DNA of 64,000 nucleotides from Campanula takesimana. Taxonomy: Eukaryota; Streptophyta; Magnoliopsida; Asterales; Campanulaceae. Numbering within the stretch: the stretch's first letter is position 1; the number at the start of each line of letters is the position of its first letter. Location of the stretch: NCBI GenBank assembly GCA_026119855.1, contig JAOWBW010000599.1:979641-1043640 (forward strand), written 5' to 3'. The notes beneath the pieces are model-generated. The model worked only from the letters and a program-made list of their open reading frames with translations. It had not been told where the DNA came from and searched no databases. Both the position numbers and the translations under genes were made by a program. Of the stretch, positions 44,486 through 57,729 are shown piece by piece.

Positions 44486-45914
44486 TCAGTTCAGTATGCG
44501 CGCGAATGGTTTGGACGCGGGGAACGCCTAGCCGTACGGATGGTTTAGGCACCCTCAGTCCCTATAAATTGAGACCCTTGCTGATCATTTCAGGGGGGGA
44601 AAACATAGTTTTATAGGTGAAACTCTGCAGAAATACAGTCTGAGAGAAAGACCACCAAATACTTGAGTGAAAAGAGAGGAATATATAGGCCATAACCACC
44701 ATAGGTGAAGCCTCCTTCTCCCTCATCTTCTCTCCATCTCAAACTCTTTTGTTCTTGTTCATGTTATTTATTTACTTGCATTTCAAGCCTTACCCTTGTC
44801 AAGCACCTTTATATTGCAAGTCTTGTCCTTTTAAGCACCTTATATTCTTGTTATATACCTTGGAACCAAATCATGAAATGATTCAAGGTGCCCTCACATC
44901 CAAGTATGTGAAAAGGGGTTAAAACCTAAAGAAGATCATGATTCGTTAATTTCTTATCTTTAAATAGCTTGATGATCCATTTTTATGGTGAAAGCATGTG
45001 TCTTTATATTGTGTTTGGCCATGATGATCATTTGGAGTGATAAAGCCTCCATCTTTATCACCCAAACCTTGATCTAGCCACTCATTCATCACATTTGGGT
45101 CATAAAGGTTCAATATTTATGCTTCCAAATGTTGATTTTGTTGTCCCTAAAGGTTTAATCTTGTATAAAGATCCCATTTTTATGGTAAAGTTTGAATCTT
45201 TACACATCAAAATGGCCATCTTGGCTCAAAGGCCACATTCACCACCTTTTCTAATTCTTCTCCAATGATTGTCTTAATCACACCCAAATCCATGTATTTG
45301 GGGGTCCATTTAGTGATTAATGAGAATAGGAATGATGTCAATCAAAGCTTGTTTGTGAAAATGCAAACTAAAATAAACAGTTCAGTCCAGTTTCAGCAGA
45401 ATGCTCTGTTTCTGCCTAAAACTGGACATTTTCTGGACAAACTGTAAAATCCCCCGAGCAGAATGCTCTGTTTCTGCCTAAAACTGGACATTTTCTGGAC
45501 AAACTGTAAAATCCCCGGGAAGACCTTGTATAGCCGTACGGCTGAGTTGGGTCAGAGGGAAGATTTTTCTCTTCTGTCTTGTTCTGTCAAGATCTATGCA
45601 AATGAACCCCTTTTGTTCTGTTAAAATCGATAACCAGTTAACTTCGCAGTTTTTTTTGTTAAATACACACACACACATGCACTTTTCGTTAACAAGCACA
45701 AGGGAGACTCGGCTTTGTCCGAGGCGGCTTGGGTGACGTAAAACTCTTCCCAAGGCGTAACCTGACCTCCGAACTCATAAATATCTAACCATTTTCATTT
45801 GTTGGGTTAAAAGTTAACAAATGTGGCGACTCCGTTAAGTTTGTTAAGTCACACGTGTTTGGCATTTCTTCCTCGATCGAACGCCAGTTTCGCCCCGAGG
45901 GGGGATCCTTACAG
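44486..45914 (+). mobile_element. gypsy LTR of the non-autonomous element
   Basis: CCTATAAATTGAGACCC (TATA at about 44563) suits an LTR promoter. The region ends CCTTACA just before the PBS at 45915. The exact left end is not defined. It contains AGCCGTACGGCT-type palindromes at 44528 and 45530 and a 62-bp tandem duplication. Confidence 0.55.
45395..45518 (+). repeat. 62-bp tandem duplication in gypsy LTR
   Basis: AGCAGAATGCTCTGTTTCTG and the following 42 bases occur twice (45395-45456 and 45457-45518), nearly identical, so the duplication is recent. Confidence 0.85.
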
Positions 45915-45932
45915 TGGCGACTCTGCTGGGGA
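45915..45932 (+). other. gypsy primer-binding site
   Basis: TGGCGACTCTGCTGGGGA directly after the LTR. This matches the kind of tRNA-complementary PBS I associate with Tat/Ogre elements (commonly attributed to tRNA-Arg). It supports the lineage call for the leader-containing elements. Confidence 0.6.
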
Positions 45933-47888
45933 TAAAGTGTTTTCAAACTTCTTTTTAGAAGCTTTGGGGATACTTTTGTGTGGGTCAAACTCCCGTCCCC
46001 GTTTGTTGACTTTGTGTGTATTTTATGTTTCTGTTTTGATTTCTGGGAATGAAACTGTTCTGGGATTGCAACAAACTGGGGCTTGATGATCAGAAGCTGA
46101 AAATTTGCAAAAAATAATAGAACTCCAGCCCTAGCCGTACGGCTGGTTTTGCAGGGCCCACAGAATGTTTCAAGTTAACACAATTTTGTGCGGAGCAGAA
46201 ACATTCTGATGGTCCCCCTTGCTTCTTCTTGTCCAGGTTCCATTTACATCCTCTACTTGTGCACATTTACCTCCTTTTTTCTTAGCCAAAAATGAATTTT
46301 CAAAGCTTGGTAATGCACAAATCTTTTGGACATAAAATTGGGTTTTCAAAGCCTCATTGTGCATTACCCCTTTTTATAAAAGTTTTGGTCTCTCAAATTC
46401 TTTTGTTGTGCATAACCTTTTTGTACAAATGATTTTCAAACGGTTGTTCTTGTTGTAAAATTTTGGCTTCAAAAACCTTTGGTTGTGCACAACATTTCCA
46501 TGTACAAATTTTGACTCTCGCTTGTTCATATATTTGCTTGATTACTTGTGAAAATTACTTGTTTAAATTGTTTGTCCATGTCTTGTATATACTCTTGTTC
46601 ATGCTCATGATATTAAAACGCATTGAAAATTTCTATTTTGACTCAAAAAGGAACGTAGAAGGCTTCACACAATGCGCACTCGACCTTGTGCACGTTCCAA
46701 AAAACCCTTTAAACCCGAGATGGATGCCACGATGCAGCTTGATTGGTTCTCTTGTGCCCTTCTCGCGTGCACGGGTCCATTCCACCTCCCCTTCTGAGCC
46801 GAGTCAACCACACATGTCCGTGAAACACAAATATCGTGACCTTGGTTGGTTTTTGGTCTAGCCTAAGTCATCACGTCCCTAATACTTGTCCAAACGCTAA
46901 TTATGGCCAAGTTAACACCCGAGTCACGACTCCTCGTGAAAGCGAGTGTGAGCAAGGTCATCTTTGACCCGGTCCTTGACTTATGCGTTAATTCCAACCA
47001 TAATTAACCAAAGTCATGTATTAAGGATAGGATGACACCGCGTCATTAAGATCTAATGCTTGACCCGTCCTAATCATCTTTAAGCCCAAGGCTAAGGTCC
47101 GAGCTCGTTAAACGAGGTCATGCCGGAATTTCGTTAAAGCGTTAAGTTAATCTTAACCTTAGCCGGGGCTTAATTATGATAAGAATGGCCCATGCATTGG
47201 AACTTTGTGACGCATTAGACCCTAGGGTTTGGCTTCTTTCGGTCGGTGGAAGCTGCGTGCCCTATAGGACCCTCGCCCGGGATAGTCCATCCTTGGGAAT
47301 GTGCAATACAGGTGAAAAACGAGGGGTCTATAGATGTAGTGATAGCCTCCACTGATCCAGGATTTAGATTAGTTGCGAAAAAAAAAAAAAAAACTTTTCC
47401 AACCATCTAGAAATAAAAGACGTTTTAAGAAAACTCGAACAACAAATGAGAACAGGTCTCTAAGTTGTGCTCTAACGTTTTTCTCATGTGCGAAATTCCC
47501 TAATAAAAATGTTTTTCCTAAAAAAAAAAAAGGAAATGAGATTGGAAAATTCCCCAAAATGCATGGCTCGGGTCTTTCCCCTCAAAACTCTTACCCTTCT
47601 AGTCAAACTGGTTCTCCCCCCGAGTCAAATCTCCTTGTGTCAAAGCTATTTTTCTTACTCAAAAGCATGGTTTTTTTCGAGAATCTCACCAAAGTACCCT
47701 TATGGTTTTCCCGCCCTTTTTGTGTGATAGGAAGCAATGGAAGCTAAATCCGTCGCGGCAGAACTTGATATAAGATTGGACGCTCAATCCTGATTGGAGG
47801 GACGAGTAAAGCTCTTGGAAAGGATGGTTAGTACGATGGGAGAGCGGATTCAGGGATTGGAAGCTAGCCGCGATGAGGTGGTCAATAT
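45933..47888 (+). mobile_element. gypsy leader and start of coiled-coil ORF (copy 2)
   Basis: Continues from the PBS. From 46158 it is collinear with 26114-27848 in copy 1. The first 220 bp match the leader of the minus-strand element near 5730-5953. It is interrupted at 47888 by a 3.2-kb insertion and resumes at 51091. Confidence 0.7.
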
Positions 47889-50800
47889 TGTCGCGCCCCC
47901 AAAATTCCAAAATTCATAATTATAAAATTAGCATAATATACGTCTATGAAATGCTCAATACCAAATCAGGCGCGCGAACTCTGATATAAAACCACATCAA
48001 TAATTGAGACTACACCTCAACGAGATTATAACTCGGAGACTATTTACAAGAGCGGAAGCGAAAACAACTAATAACATATATATACTCAAAAGACAACAGA
48101 ATTTACATAACAATGGACTACTATGATCTCACAACAATAATACATAAAGGCTCCGAAGAGAAACTACCCCAAAGGAGATCAACCTGCTTAGAAAATTCCC
48201 GCTACAACGGACCTCATAACGTACTACCACTTGCTTCCCTGGGGGGTTAAGGAAAAACAAGTTTGAAAGGAAAGGGGGTGAGAAAGAATCTCAGTAAGCC
48301 ACTTATACAACTATATGACAGGTTATAATGCAAATCAACAATATAACTAAATCACAGATAACACATAATAAGAGAGGCTCCCTATCGCCAACCGTCCCAT
48401 ACCGGTTGGAAATAACGACCAACTCTTCATGCCGCACATAAGGCTGAAATAAACACTTTACAAAGGATACTGAGCCAAGGTTCCACCGAAAGGACGTAAC
48501 ATAACGATCACTGCGCAGCTTCAACCGATCAACCAATCAACGTAGTAGCATAAACAGCTGAAGATAACAACCCCGGTACCGGAACCATGTAACAACGATA
48601 AAGTAACAAGGGGAATATGACACAAAGTCATAACCCAAACAACTAGCTAGAATACTCACCAAAGGGAGCTAGCTCATCCCAACCAAGGCCAATCTGGAAG
48701 GGGAAAAGAGGAACCAATGGACGATACTATACTGGACTTGGCTCGTGCCATTATAATATTATCCATTGCCTGACTCGAACACAAGTACCAGCTGGACTTT
48801 CAAATAAAGGCTAAGTAATAAAATACTAGCTCAATAAACAACTAATGATTCCAAAGTAGGGAATCATACCAAATAGTCATCATAAAGACAAACCAATCCA
48901 AAATTCATCAAAAAGATGTTCCAAAATTTCAAAATAATACTCAGTCAATTTCCACAACATTTTTGTTCACAAAGGAATCATTTTCAAACACTAGAGTGTT
49001 CCTCGATGACCATCTAACTCAATTAGAGTAGTACTCCGAGCCTAGACCAAGCTTGACTCCTAAAGCAACCAAATAAAGACCTTCAGTTCAGCCATTATGG
49101 GCGGTCGCCCAAAACTATCATGGGTGGTCGCCCAAAACCCTTCCTTCTCCACCAAATCGACTGATCACCTGGGCGGTCGCCCAACGCAAAAGTGGGCGGT
49201 CGCCCACTGCCCCTGTTCTGTCGGAAATCGGCAGAAATGACCTGGGTTCTTACAAATTCTTACCATTCCACAACTCAACCAAAATCTAACACTTCTAACT
49301 AGTATACTAAGTTACTAAAACAACTTATAAGCCTAAAAGGACTAATATAATCACATCTAAACAACCCAAATCAAGGAATGATTCAAACATCAAATTCTCC
49401 CAAAAATGAATAAAATACTCATCAACTCCAAATTCACCCATAACACAATATATAACAATCATAGAATCAAAGAAGCTAAGGATGAACATTTTTAGCATAA
49501 AAAGGGGAAAAGTAACTTACTTGGAAAAATACGAATTGAGACGGAATTTATTCTTACTTAGCTACAAACGATCCTTACGATGATCTGAGCATTTTATATA
49601 AAAGGAATATTAAGAAAAGATGAATAAAAGAAGACCAAATGGAGGGAAAATGGGAGGAGGTTCTTACCTATTTTTCTTGGACGCCATTTGCAGAGAGAGA
49701 GAAGGAGTGAAAATGCTTTTTTGGTTAAATGAAATGAATGGCTGGGAGGAGGGAGTGATAATATCTAACACCCAAAATTACTAATAGGTCACTTCTATTT
49801 TAAAACATTAACTAATTCCCCAAAGTTCCAAAATACACCAAAAGACTCCCGAACTCAAATTTATACCACGAACCTTAAAGTTAAAACTTAACAAAATTAA
49901 CCCAAATAAACCGTTAAAATGATTAAATAATTAATAAACAAAGAGCCTGGGTTTCGGATCGTGACAATCACTCCACCTTAAAAGAAAATTCGTCCCGAAT
50001 TTTAGAAGTACTTACTAAGATGATCAAACTACCACGAACACTTTCGCTCCATTTCTTTCCGAAGTTCCCAATCTCAAATTCCGTTAACTTATTAGAGAGA
50101 CTAACATCTATAAGACACATGCATATCCCAATTGTACTCATCTTAAACATCTTACACTAGCAGAACAGTAGATAAGAATACAATTTTCTTCCTAACAAAT
50201 TTTCTCACTTTATAAATCCAGAAACTCTCATACTTAACTAGATAAAACATGTCCAAGAGTATTCATGAAATCCATCAAACCGCTATGGGTGTCTATTTTC
50301 CACTTCTTGTCTGCTTCCCCTAAAATCACTTCAATTCTACGCTTTTCCTTAATACTTTCACAAGAGTAAATTTTACTCAAAAACTTGATCCTTTGCATCC
50401 ACTATCTTTACAAATAAATCCTTAAAGAAACTAATTCCCTCACTTGACTTAGGATCTCATTTCCGGTTATCCGTATCACTTGATTACAAATTCTGAATCA
50501 TAAATGATCTAATTCATTAGCTTTACGCTCTTAATCACCCTTAGATTATCAACACCCACAGATTTTATTTTTCCTCTATCCCTATAATATTTGGAATCAA
50601 CTCCACACACACGTAGATCAGTAAAATCACTATCAATCCCAAGTCATAGATAGTTCTATTTATCAAGAGTTAATCATCGAAACATATACAGATACTCTAT
50701 CATCTTGAATCATTACATACTTCAATCTCTATTTGGAAATACCCCTATAAAAAAAAATAAAAAAAAACATATAAGAAACTTAACTTATCAAATCATTAAC

Positions 50801-51090
50801 ATTCATCACCAAAAATTAATTCAAATTATAAACTTTTTGGAAATATCATTCCTCAAATCCATCATTACCACTAGATCATTAATCCATCTAAATGACATAA
50901 CCACGAATTCATGATACCTAATACGAGATATTATTTTCATCCTCATATTTGACCTTCAACCAATAATAGCCACTTATCAATCAAACACCAACTAAACCAC
51001 TGATCAACTTCAGAGATTGAGTAATTTACCAATATAAAATAACAAGTACTAATTCGTCATAACGACCTAGTTGAACTCTCTAAAAACACC
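47889..51090 (-). mobile_element. nested gypsy (Tekay/Del-like) fragment
   Basis: Splits the coiled-coil ORF. CAATAT lies on both sides (47883-47888 and 51091-51096), and the empty site is in copy 1 at about 27843. On the minus strand, 49966-47889 is a 2.1-kb LTR-like unit (TGTCACG...CGCGACA). Just upstream is a reading ending RDEFSFKVE and an A/G-rich tract, the arrangement before the 3' LTR of Tekay/Del elements. A second LTR is absent. No protein domain is recognisable in 49967-51090. Confidence 0.6.
49099..49205 (+). repeat. four GGGCGGTCGCCC palindromes
   Basis: At 49099-49110, 49122-49133 (one base changed), 49171-49182 and 49194-49205, arranged as two pairs about 23 bp apart, inside the nested LTR. 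Confidence 0.85.
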
Positions 51091-51585
51091 CAATATGGTC
51101 CAACGGCTCCGAGAAGAGGTCAAAGATATCCTTCACGAAAAGGTTGAGGAGGTATGGGAAAAGGGTGGCAGGAAGTTAAGAGGGGACCTCGAGAAGAGGT
51201 GTGATCGCCGGTACGAGCTCATGCACAGACGAGCAGAGCTAACCGATGAAATGGAGAGACATAACTCAAGGCATGCCCAAGAATGCCTCCATGAGATTGT
51301 AAAATCCATTGAGGAAATCAAGAGATCCTCCCGAAGACTGTCACCTCCACCAAGGAATACCCCCGATGACTCAAACCAAGGCGGGCAAGGGCCCCGTGAG
51401 CAAGCCTAAACTATCGCCCTGTACCACGGCAAACCCGCATCCGTCATAGGAGGAGTGCTTCCCTAAGGAAAAGGATCCTATTACTACTGGTTCCATGATA
51501 AAGGGATGCCCCGGGATCAGATGCTAAACCAACTGCTAGAAATTGGGAAGATTGAGTTGCTCAGCCGCAATGTATCACAAACATC
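51091..51585 (+). pseudogene. coiled-coil ORF of gypsy-related element, 3' part (copy 2)
   Basis: Continues the ORF cut at 47888. It is open for about 105 codons (VQRLREEVKDILHEKVEEV through GGQGPREQA), then a stop and a short tail with YYYWFHDKGMPRDQM. It has fewer internal stops than copy 1. Confidence 0.5.
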
Positions 51586-52427
51586 AATAATATTTTAGTC
51601 TCTCATATTAATTATCTCTCTCTTCATGTATGATTGGCCTTCACTTCCTAGTTCTTAGAATTACCCTTATTGCCCTTCGTTTTACCAGCATCGTGGATGC
51701 AACAACATTCTTTTGACTTCAAATCTTCATCGGTCCTCCTGATCTTTAAACTCCTTTGCATTCCTTTAATTTCTTTTTCTTCAACACCTAAACCAATCCC
51801 AACCCCAAGCTACTCCCACAAACACCAAGACCCAATTTTTATTTTTATTTTGAATACCCGACTGAACCTACACCTACACCCGACCGAACCATAACCTACA
51901 CCCAGCCGAACGTATCCCAACTCGCCTCACCCTCACCTGTCTTGTGACGTAAAAGCCTTACCCCGTCTCGCGACGTAAAAGCCCTACCCCGTCTCGCGAC
52001 GTAAAAGCCCGAACCGTCTTGGGACGTAAAAGCCGAACACCCGTCATTACGACGTAAAATTCATCTCCTATGTAGGGTGCAAACCCTACTTGTACAAATG
52101 TAAAGATCATGGCAACATCATCCACAACCGGGATCACGTCAACTCAACTCGCTTCATGAACTCGGTTCATCTCATTACTTTCAAGAAAAGACTCTCCTAT
52201 CGGTCGTCCATCTTGCAGGGGCATATTAAGGAATATTATATATTCCTAGCATATATTGTAAATATCAACTTACCAAACATAGAGATTGTATCTTGTAAAC
52301 CAAACTAGATTATTTTAGAACATTAGTTTCCTTGTATTAGTTTTCCTAATTAGATTAGGACTCTAGAGTACTCTTTGTAACTCTATAAATATGTATCACT
52401 AACATCAATAATATTTGAGTCTCTCAT
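51586..52427 (+). repeat. retroelement fragment with short direct repeats (copy 2)
   Basis: Counterpart of 28336-29207, with the uninterrupted join to TTAATTATCTCTCTC at 52430. It shows a few percent base differences from copy 1. Confidence 0.4.
51936..52062 (+). repeat. 27-bp minisatellite GACGTAAAAGCC, five units
   Basis: Counterpart of 28685-28835 with one fewer unit and a few base changes. Confidence 0.8.
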
Positions 52428-52772
52428 ATTAATTATCTCTCTCTTCATGATTGGCTCCGACTATCTCTTTCTCTAATCCTTGACAGATTCTCAATCATTA
52501 AGAAGGTGTTAGACATATTCATGTTGGATGAAAGAATTAATTATCATTGCATCCTACCTCTAAATTACCATACATATTAAGCATCAAACATCAAGTGCTT
52601 GATGCATCAAACGCAACCTTAGTCTCTGGTAAAATGCGTTTTTCCTAATGAATAGGAAAAATAGGTGATTCTATTTAGGCCAGCATGTGCTTTTCCTAAT
52701 GGGATTATGCGTTACCCTTTTTTTGTCTTGAGAAGCTTGTCCTATTTTGAGTTTTTATAGTCAACATAAATG

Positions 52773-53117
52773 GTAGGCCTGGCAATTGTGCCCCTTTACC
52801 CGCTAACCCGCCCGACCCAACCCGCTAATTACCCGACCCAACCCAACCCGTTTAAGTTAGAGGGTTAAAGCGGGTCACCCATTTCTACCTGCGAAGCTTA
52901 ACGGGTCGACCCGACTCAACCCGCCCGTTTCGGCCCGTGAGAACAAATAGCTTGGGTCGATATCCCAAGGCAAAAAAGGGAAGAAAAAAAGGGGTCGACC
53001 CATCACAACCCGTTACCCGACCCGTTTGACCCGTAAAATTAAACGGGCTGTGGTGGGTAGACACGTCTTAACCCGCTAGAACCCGGCCCGGCCCACCCCG
53101 CCCAATTGCCAGGCTTA
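52773..53117. mobile_element. hAT-type non-autonomous element (copy 2)
   Basis: Counterpart of 30542-30867, slightly longer because of an extra CCGACCC-rich stretch. The right flank carries a second ATAAATGA repeat. Confidence 0.65.
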
Positions 53118-53799
53118 ATAAATGAATAAATGAATTTTGACCAAGCATTGGTGTCAATGTAATGATCACAATGAAATTTAAAAAAAAAAAAATCATTGAT
53201 AATCCTTTAACGATTTGTCAATTATAATTTTTTAAAATTCACTAGAATGATTAGACCGACATCATTGTTTGGTCAAAGTTCATTTATCTTTACAATAAAA
53301 TTTAATATGAGACAAACTTCCAAGAATAAATAGAGTATGATTTTATAAATGCAACTAAATTTGTAAGAACATGGTATATTTTGATTAGTTTGACAGGCTA
53401 AAAGAAAACTTTTCCCATTGAAATGATAGTAGAGATACTATTCAGGTTCTGGTCCATTGTGGTCGTCTTATGGCGCTTATATACGAGTTTCATCCATGCA
53501 GATATATAGCATTGAACTAAAAAAAAAAAAAAAAAAAAAAAAAATTGACAAGTAGCATTATTTATCAGATTATAAGATCCTTCGCTAAAGTTATGATCTT
53601 TATGATTGGAAAGAAAGGATTTAAACCTGAGTTAAAGATAAGCCACGGCCCCTACCCAACAACAACAAAACAAAAAACAAAAAAAAAAAAAAGATGTTTG
53701 ATTAGATGTATAAAATTAAAATGTTTCATCCGTACAACTTATCTTCTTATTGTTTTCTCCGTCTTAAAGTAATCATTATTCAAAAGTCTTTCTAATATA

Positions 53800-54081
53800 C
53801 TCCCTCCGTCCCATAGAGAGTGAGACTAGAGGAGTGGACACGATATTTAAGATAAAGTGATATATATGTGGTAGAAAATGAAGAGAGAGAATGAGTGGGG
53901 TAAATAGTAGTGTTGGTTGAATAAAATGAGTGGTGGAAAATGAAGAGAGAGAATGATTGGGTTTAAATAGTGGGGAATGATGAATATAAGTATATTAAAA
54001 CATTTTCATTTTGGGTAGTCTCACTTTAAGTGGGACGGCCCAAAAGGGAAATAAGTCTCACTCTTACTGGGACGGAGGGAG
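53800..54081. mobile_element. Stowaway-type MITE present only in copy 2
   Basis: Ends CTCCCTCCGTCCCATAGAGA and the reverse of TTACTGGGACGGAGGGAG. TA at 53798-53799 and 54082-54083. Copy 1 has the empty TA site at 31542-31543, so it arrived after the duplication (or was removed cleanly from copy 1). Confidence 0.9.
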
Positions 54082-54257
54082 TATTTTTCAATCAAATGAT
54101 TTTTTTTTTAAAAATGCACATTTAATTAGAAACATAGGTTGTATTATTTATTTTGTTTTAATTAATTTTTCAACATAAACTTATTTTCTTATCATTGAAA
54201 AGAGGAGATTTAATTCCTAAAAGAAATGAAAAGGGGAAATTTCAATATGAAGGCATA

Positions 54258-54494
54258 CTCCCTCTGTCCCGCCTGAAATAGGATTTTGGTAACTTTTGTT
54301 ATACTTTGACCATGTAATTTAAATAAAAAATAGTTATCCTAATATAAATTTAAAAATTGTTATTGGGAGTATTATTAATTGTGATACAATAACAATTTTT
54401 AAATTTTTATTTGGATTGTTATATTTTCTTCAAAAGACGTGGTCAAAGTAAAGTCAAATTTATCAAAATCCTATTTCGGGCGGGACGAAGCGAG
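54258..54494. mobile_element. Stowaway-type MITE (copy 2)
   Basis: Counterpart of 31718-31953, with several base differences mostly in the left half. Confidence 0.85.
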
Positions 54495-54898
54495 TATATG
54501 ACGAATACTGAAAATAGTTGTATCGACAAAAAGTTATTCCACGTTCACATCGCTTTTGATTTCTTTTTTTTTTTTTTTCTTTTTGAGAGAGATTTTATTT
54601 ATTTATTTTCTTTTTGTGAGCAATAAAAAAAATAAGGGTAACATTTATGGCCCCGCGCATGCACATTACGTAAGTTAGGGTTCAATGAGAACGATGTACT
54701 GCCGACTCATTTTTTTGATAAAAAAAGATCGTTTGACTTTATAAATTGAACTACCTCCATGATTAAAATATATCCTTAACCCTCAAAAATATGAATGTTC
54801 TATTTTTAAGTTAAAGGAATATTTTGAATAATCACGTACATATACTATATATGTATATATGTATGTATATTAATCGAGCTAAAATTAGTGACTAGTGA

Positions 54899-55519
54899 TG
54901 TCAGATCTACAGACAGCTGATATTTTAGTAGATCTTGCGTAGCCTAAAAAAATGAGAATAAACGACTCGCCGAAGGTCTCTGGCTAAAACCATCGGACGT
55001 GAGAATAAGTAATCAGCTAAGACAATAAATCTAAACTTGAACGAGGGAGAAAGAGTCAAAAGTGAACTGACTGGATTAAGGGTATTAGTCCCCTATTTAT
55101 ACAGTATCGTTGGAGTGATCTCCAAGTACTAGATATGAAATGGTAGGGATTTGGTTCAATCCTGATAAGGAAAGAATATCTTCCCTCTCGAGGTCTTTGA
55201 GCCAGGTAAGAGTCTCCTTGAATCTGACTCCCTTGATGACTTGGTCTCCCTGATCGTCTAGGACTCTGAGGAGAATCCAACTAGAAGTCTCTCTTGGTCG
55301 GACAGTGGTGCATTATGCTCGCTGCTCGTCATAACCGAGTTGGCGAGTGCCTTGTCACTTAAACCTGAAGAGCCTCGAGGATTCTTCCTTAGGGCGAGCT
55401 CGACAACCGAGCTAAGGAACACCTTATTACTTGGGCCTGATGGGCTTCCCCTAAATATGGTCTTGAGGTCGTTTGTAATTGGGACCAAGCAAACACATGT
55501 TTTTTGGTGTCCCAGTTAT
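54899..55519 (-). mobile_element. putative solo LTR (copy 2)
   Basis: Near-identical to 32359-32980. The one difference I noted is a missing C near 55070. Confidence 0.45.
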
Positions 55520-55927
55520 TCCTTTCACAGATACACACACACACATAAATATATTATATTCTTTTTATTTCAAAATGGTAGTTTCATTTTTTATTTTTAT
55601 TTTCTAAACTTTAATTTCATTTTTAAAATTAAATTAAAAAAAAATGGAGCTGTTAAAGGGATTGTAGAGAGAGGGAGGGAAGTTAATTAAAAATGAGGAC
55701 TGCGAGAACCTGCGTATTTATATCTAAGTTAGGTTAGGGTTAGAATGGGAAAAGGTAGTTGAGGTTAGGGGTGTAAATGGTTTGGTTTGGTTCGGTCTCC
55801 GCCATTTTAAAAACCGAACCACTAGTCATCGGTTTGGAAAAATTCTAGACCGAACTGAACCAAGAAAATGTTTAAACCAAACCACCGTGGTTTCGTTCGG
55901 TTTGGTTTAAGGGTTGGTCTCCTGTAA

Positions 55928-56338
55928 AACGCGTTTTTCCTAATGGTTAGGAAAAACGTGTTTTTCAAAACCTTCTGGCTATCACTTTCAAAGGTTCTGG
56001 CTATCAATCTCATATCCAGACTTTATATTGATATCCAGAAGGTTTTATTCTGATATTCAGGACCCTTCTGGCTATCACTTTCAAAGGTTCTGGCTATCAA
56101 TCTCATATCCAGAATGCTTTATATTGATATCCAGAACCCTTCTGGCTATCACTTTCAAAGGTTCTGACTATCAATCTCATATCAAGAAGGTTTTATATTG
56201 ATATCCAGAACCGTTGAGAAGTTTTGATTATTTACAAAAATGCCACCGCGCTTTTTTTAAAGTTCCACATATTTACAAAAATGCCACCGCGTTTTTTTAA
56301 AACACGTTTTTCCTGAGAGTTAGGAAAAACGCGTTTTT
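55928..56338. repeat. hairpin-bounded block with three tandem units (copy 2)
   Basis: Counterpart of 33388-33798; I noticed no differences. Confidence 0.6.
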
Positions 56339-56601
56339 CCCAAGATTTTGTGTTGGTTTAAACCGCGGTTCGGTAATGTGGTTTAGAATGCGGTTTAGAC
56401 CGTGCTTTAGACTGTGGTTCAGACCGTGGTTCAAACCACCATTCAGACCGAGATTCATATGACGGTTTAAATCATGGTTTAGAGTTTGTTGAAAAGAGAA
56501 AATCTGAAGGAAGAATAATATTTAACGAATAAGACAATATATTTTATCCTTGTAAGAGCTATAAAAAACAATAGTAATATATATATATATATATATATAT
56601 A

Positions 56602-56874
56602 CTCCCTCCGTCCCATCCGAAATAGGATTCTTGGTCCCGACACGGGGATTAAGGAATAATAATCTTTTATTATAAATAGTTGTTTGAAAAGTAGGGCGTT
56701 GTGAGTATGAAGGAGAGAGAAAGTGGGTGGTGAATAATAAATGAAAAGTTGTTCTGAGTATGACAAGTGGGTCCTACTAATAAAAAGTAATAATTTTTTT
56801 CCATTTTGGGATGTCCTATTTCGAGTGGGACACCCAAAATGGCAAAACATCCTATTTTGGGTGGGACGGAGGGA

Positions 56875-56875
<1 letters not shown>
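56602..56875. mobile_element. Stowaway-type MITE inside TA microsatellites (copy 2)
   Basis: Counterpart of 34058-34331. The flanking TA runs differ in length (longer on the left, shorter on the right). Confidence 0.85.
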
Positions 56876-56920
<45 letters not shown>

Positions 56921-57293
56921 AAAAAACAAGTTATGAGGAGCTTTAGGGTAATACTCTCCTTTCTTGAAATGAAAAAGTTTGTTCAGATTGAATTTTTATG
57001 AATGACACATATTAATTTTGATTATATACTAGTGTCAATTTAATAATCACAATAAAATTTTAAAAAATATTTTTTAAATTATTTAATAATTTATCAACTA
57101 TGATTTTTATAATTTCAAATAATTAGATCGACCCCGATATTTAATCATAATTGATTTGTAATTTTGTACTATATAAAATTAAATGGTACAATCCTTCTAA
57201 AATAGAGAGAGTAGTAATTGGTAAGTAACTAGTGTTTAACTGAAGACCTGCAAGGTCAAGGATGCTAGCCTAGTGAGTAGGGATGTTATGTTA

Positions 57294-57541
57294 CTCGCTC
57301 TGTCTCAGAATAAATGTCATAATTGATAAGTAAATGTATTTAAGTTTTTAGTTATATTTTTCTTTATTGTCTAAATCTATTCATATGGGTAGAGTGACTC
57401 TTTCTATGACATACAATACTTGTGCCTATTAGAATGGGTAGTACATGAGCACCAAACTTTATACCCTATTTTAGTAAGACGACATTTATTTTGGGACAAA
57501 CGAAAATGAAAAGTAAGACATTTATTCCGGGGCAGAGGGAG
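57294..57541. mobile_element. Stowaway-type MITE (copy 2)
   Basis: Counterpart of 34754-35001. Confidence 0.75.
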
Positions 57542-57729
57542 TATAAAATATGAGCTGGCTCGAGCTCGGCTCGTAAAGGCTCGAGCTTGACGTGTACCTC
57601 AACTTGAGATCGAACAGATTGTTAAACTTGTTTTGTTATCGAGTAGATCACACTTGACTCGTTTGGCTCGTTAAAAGCTCGAGTTATTTTTGTTCACGAT
57701 CAATTCAAGCTCAAGTTCGTCTCAATAAG

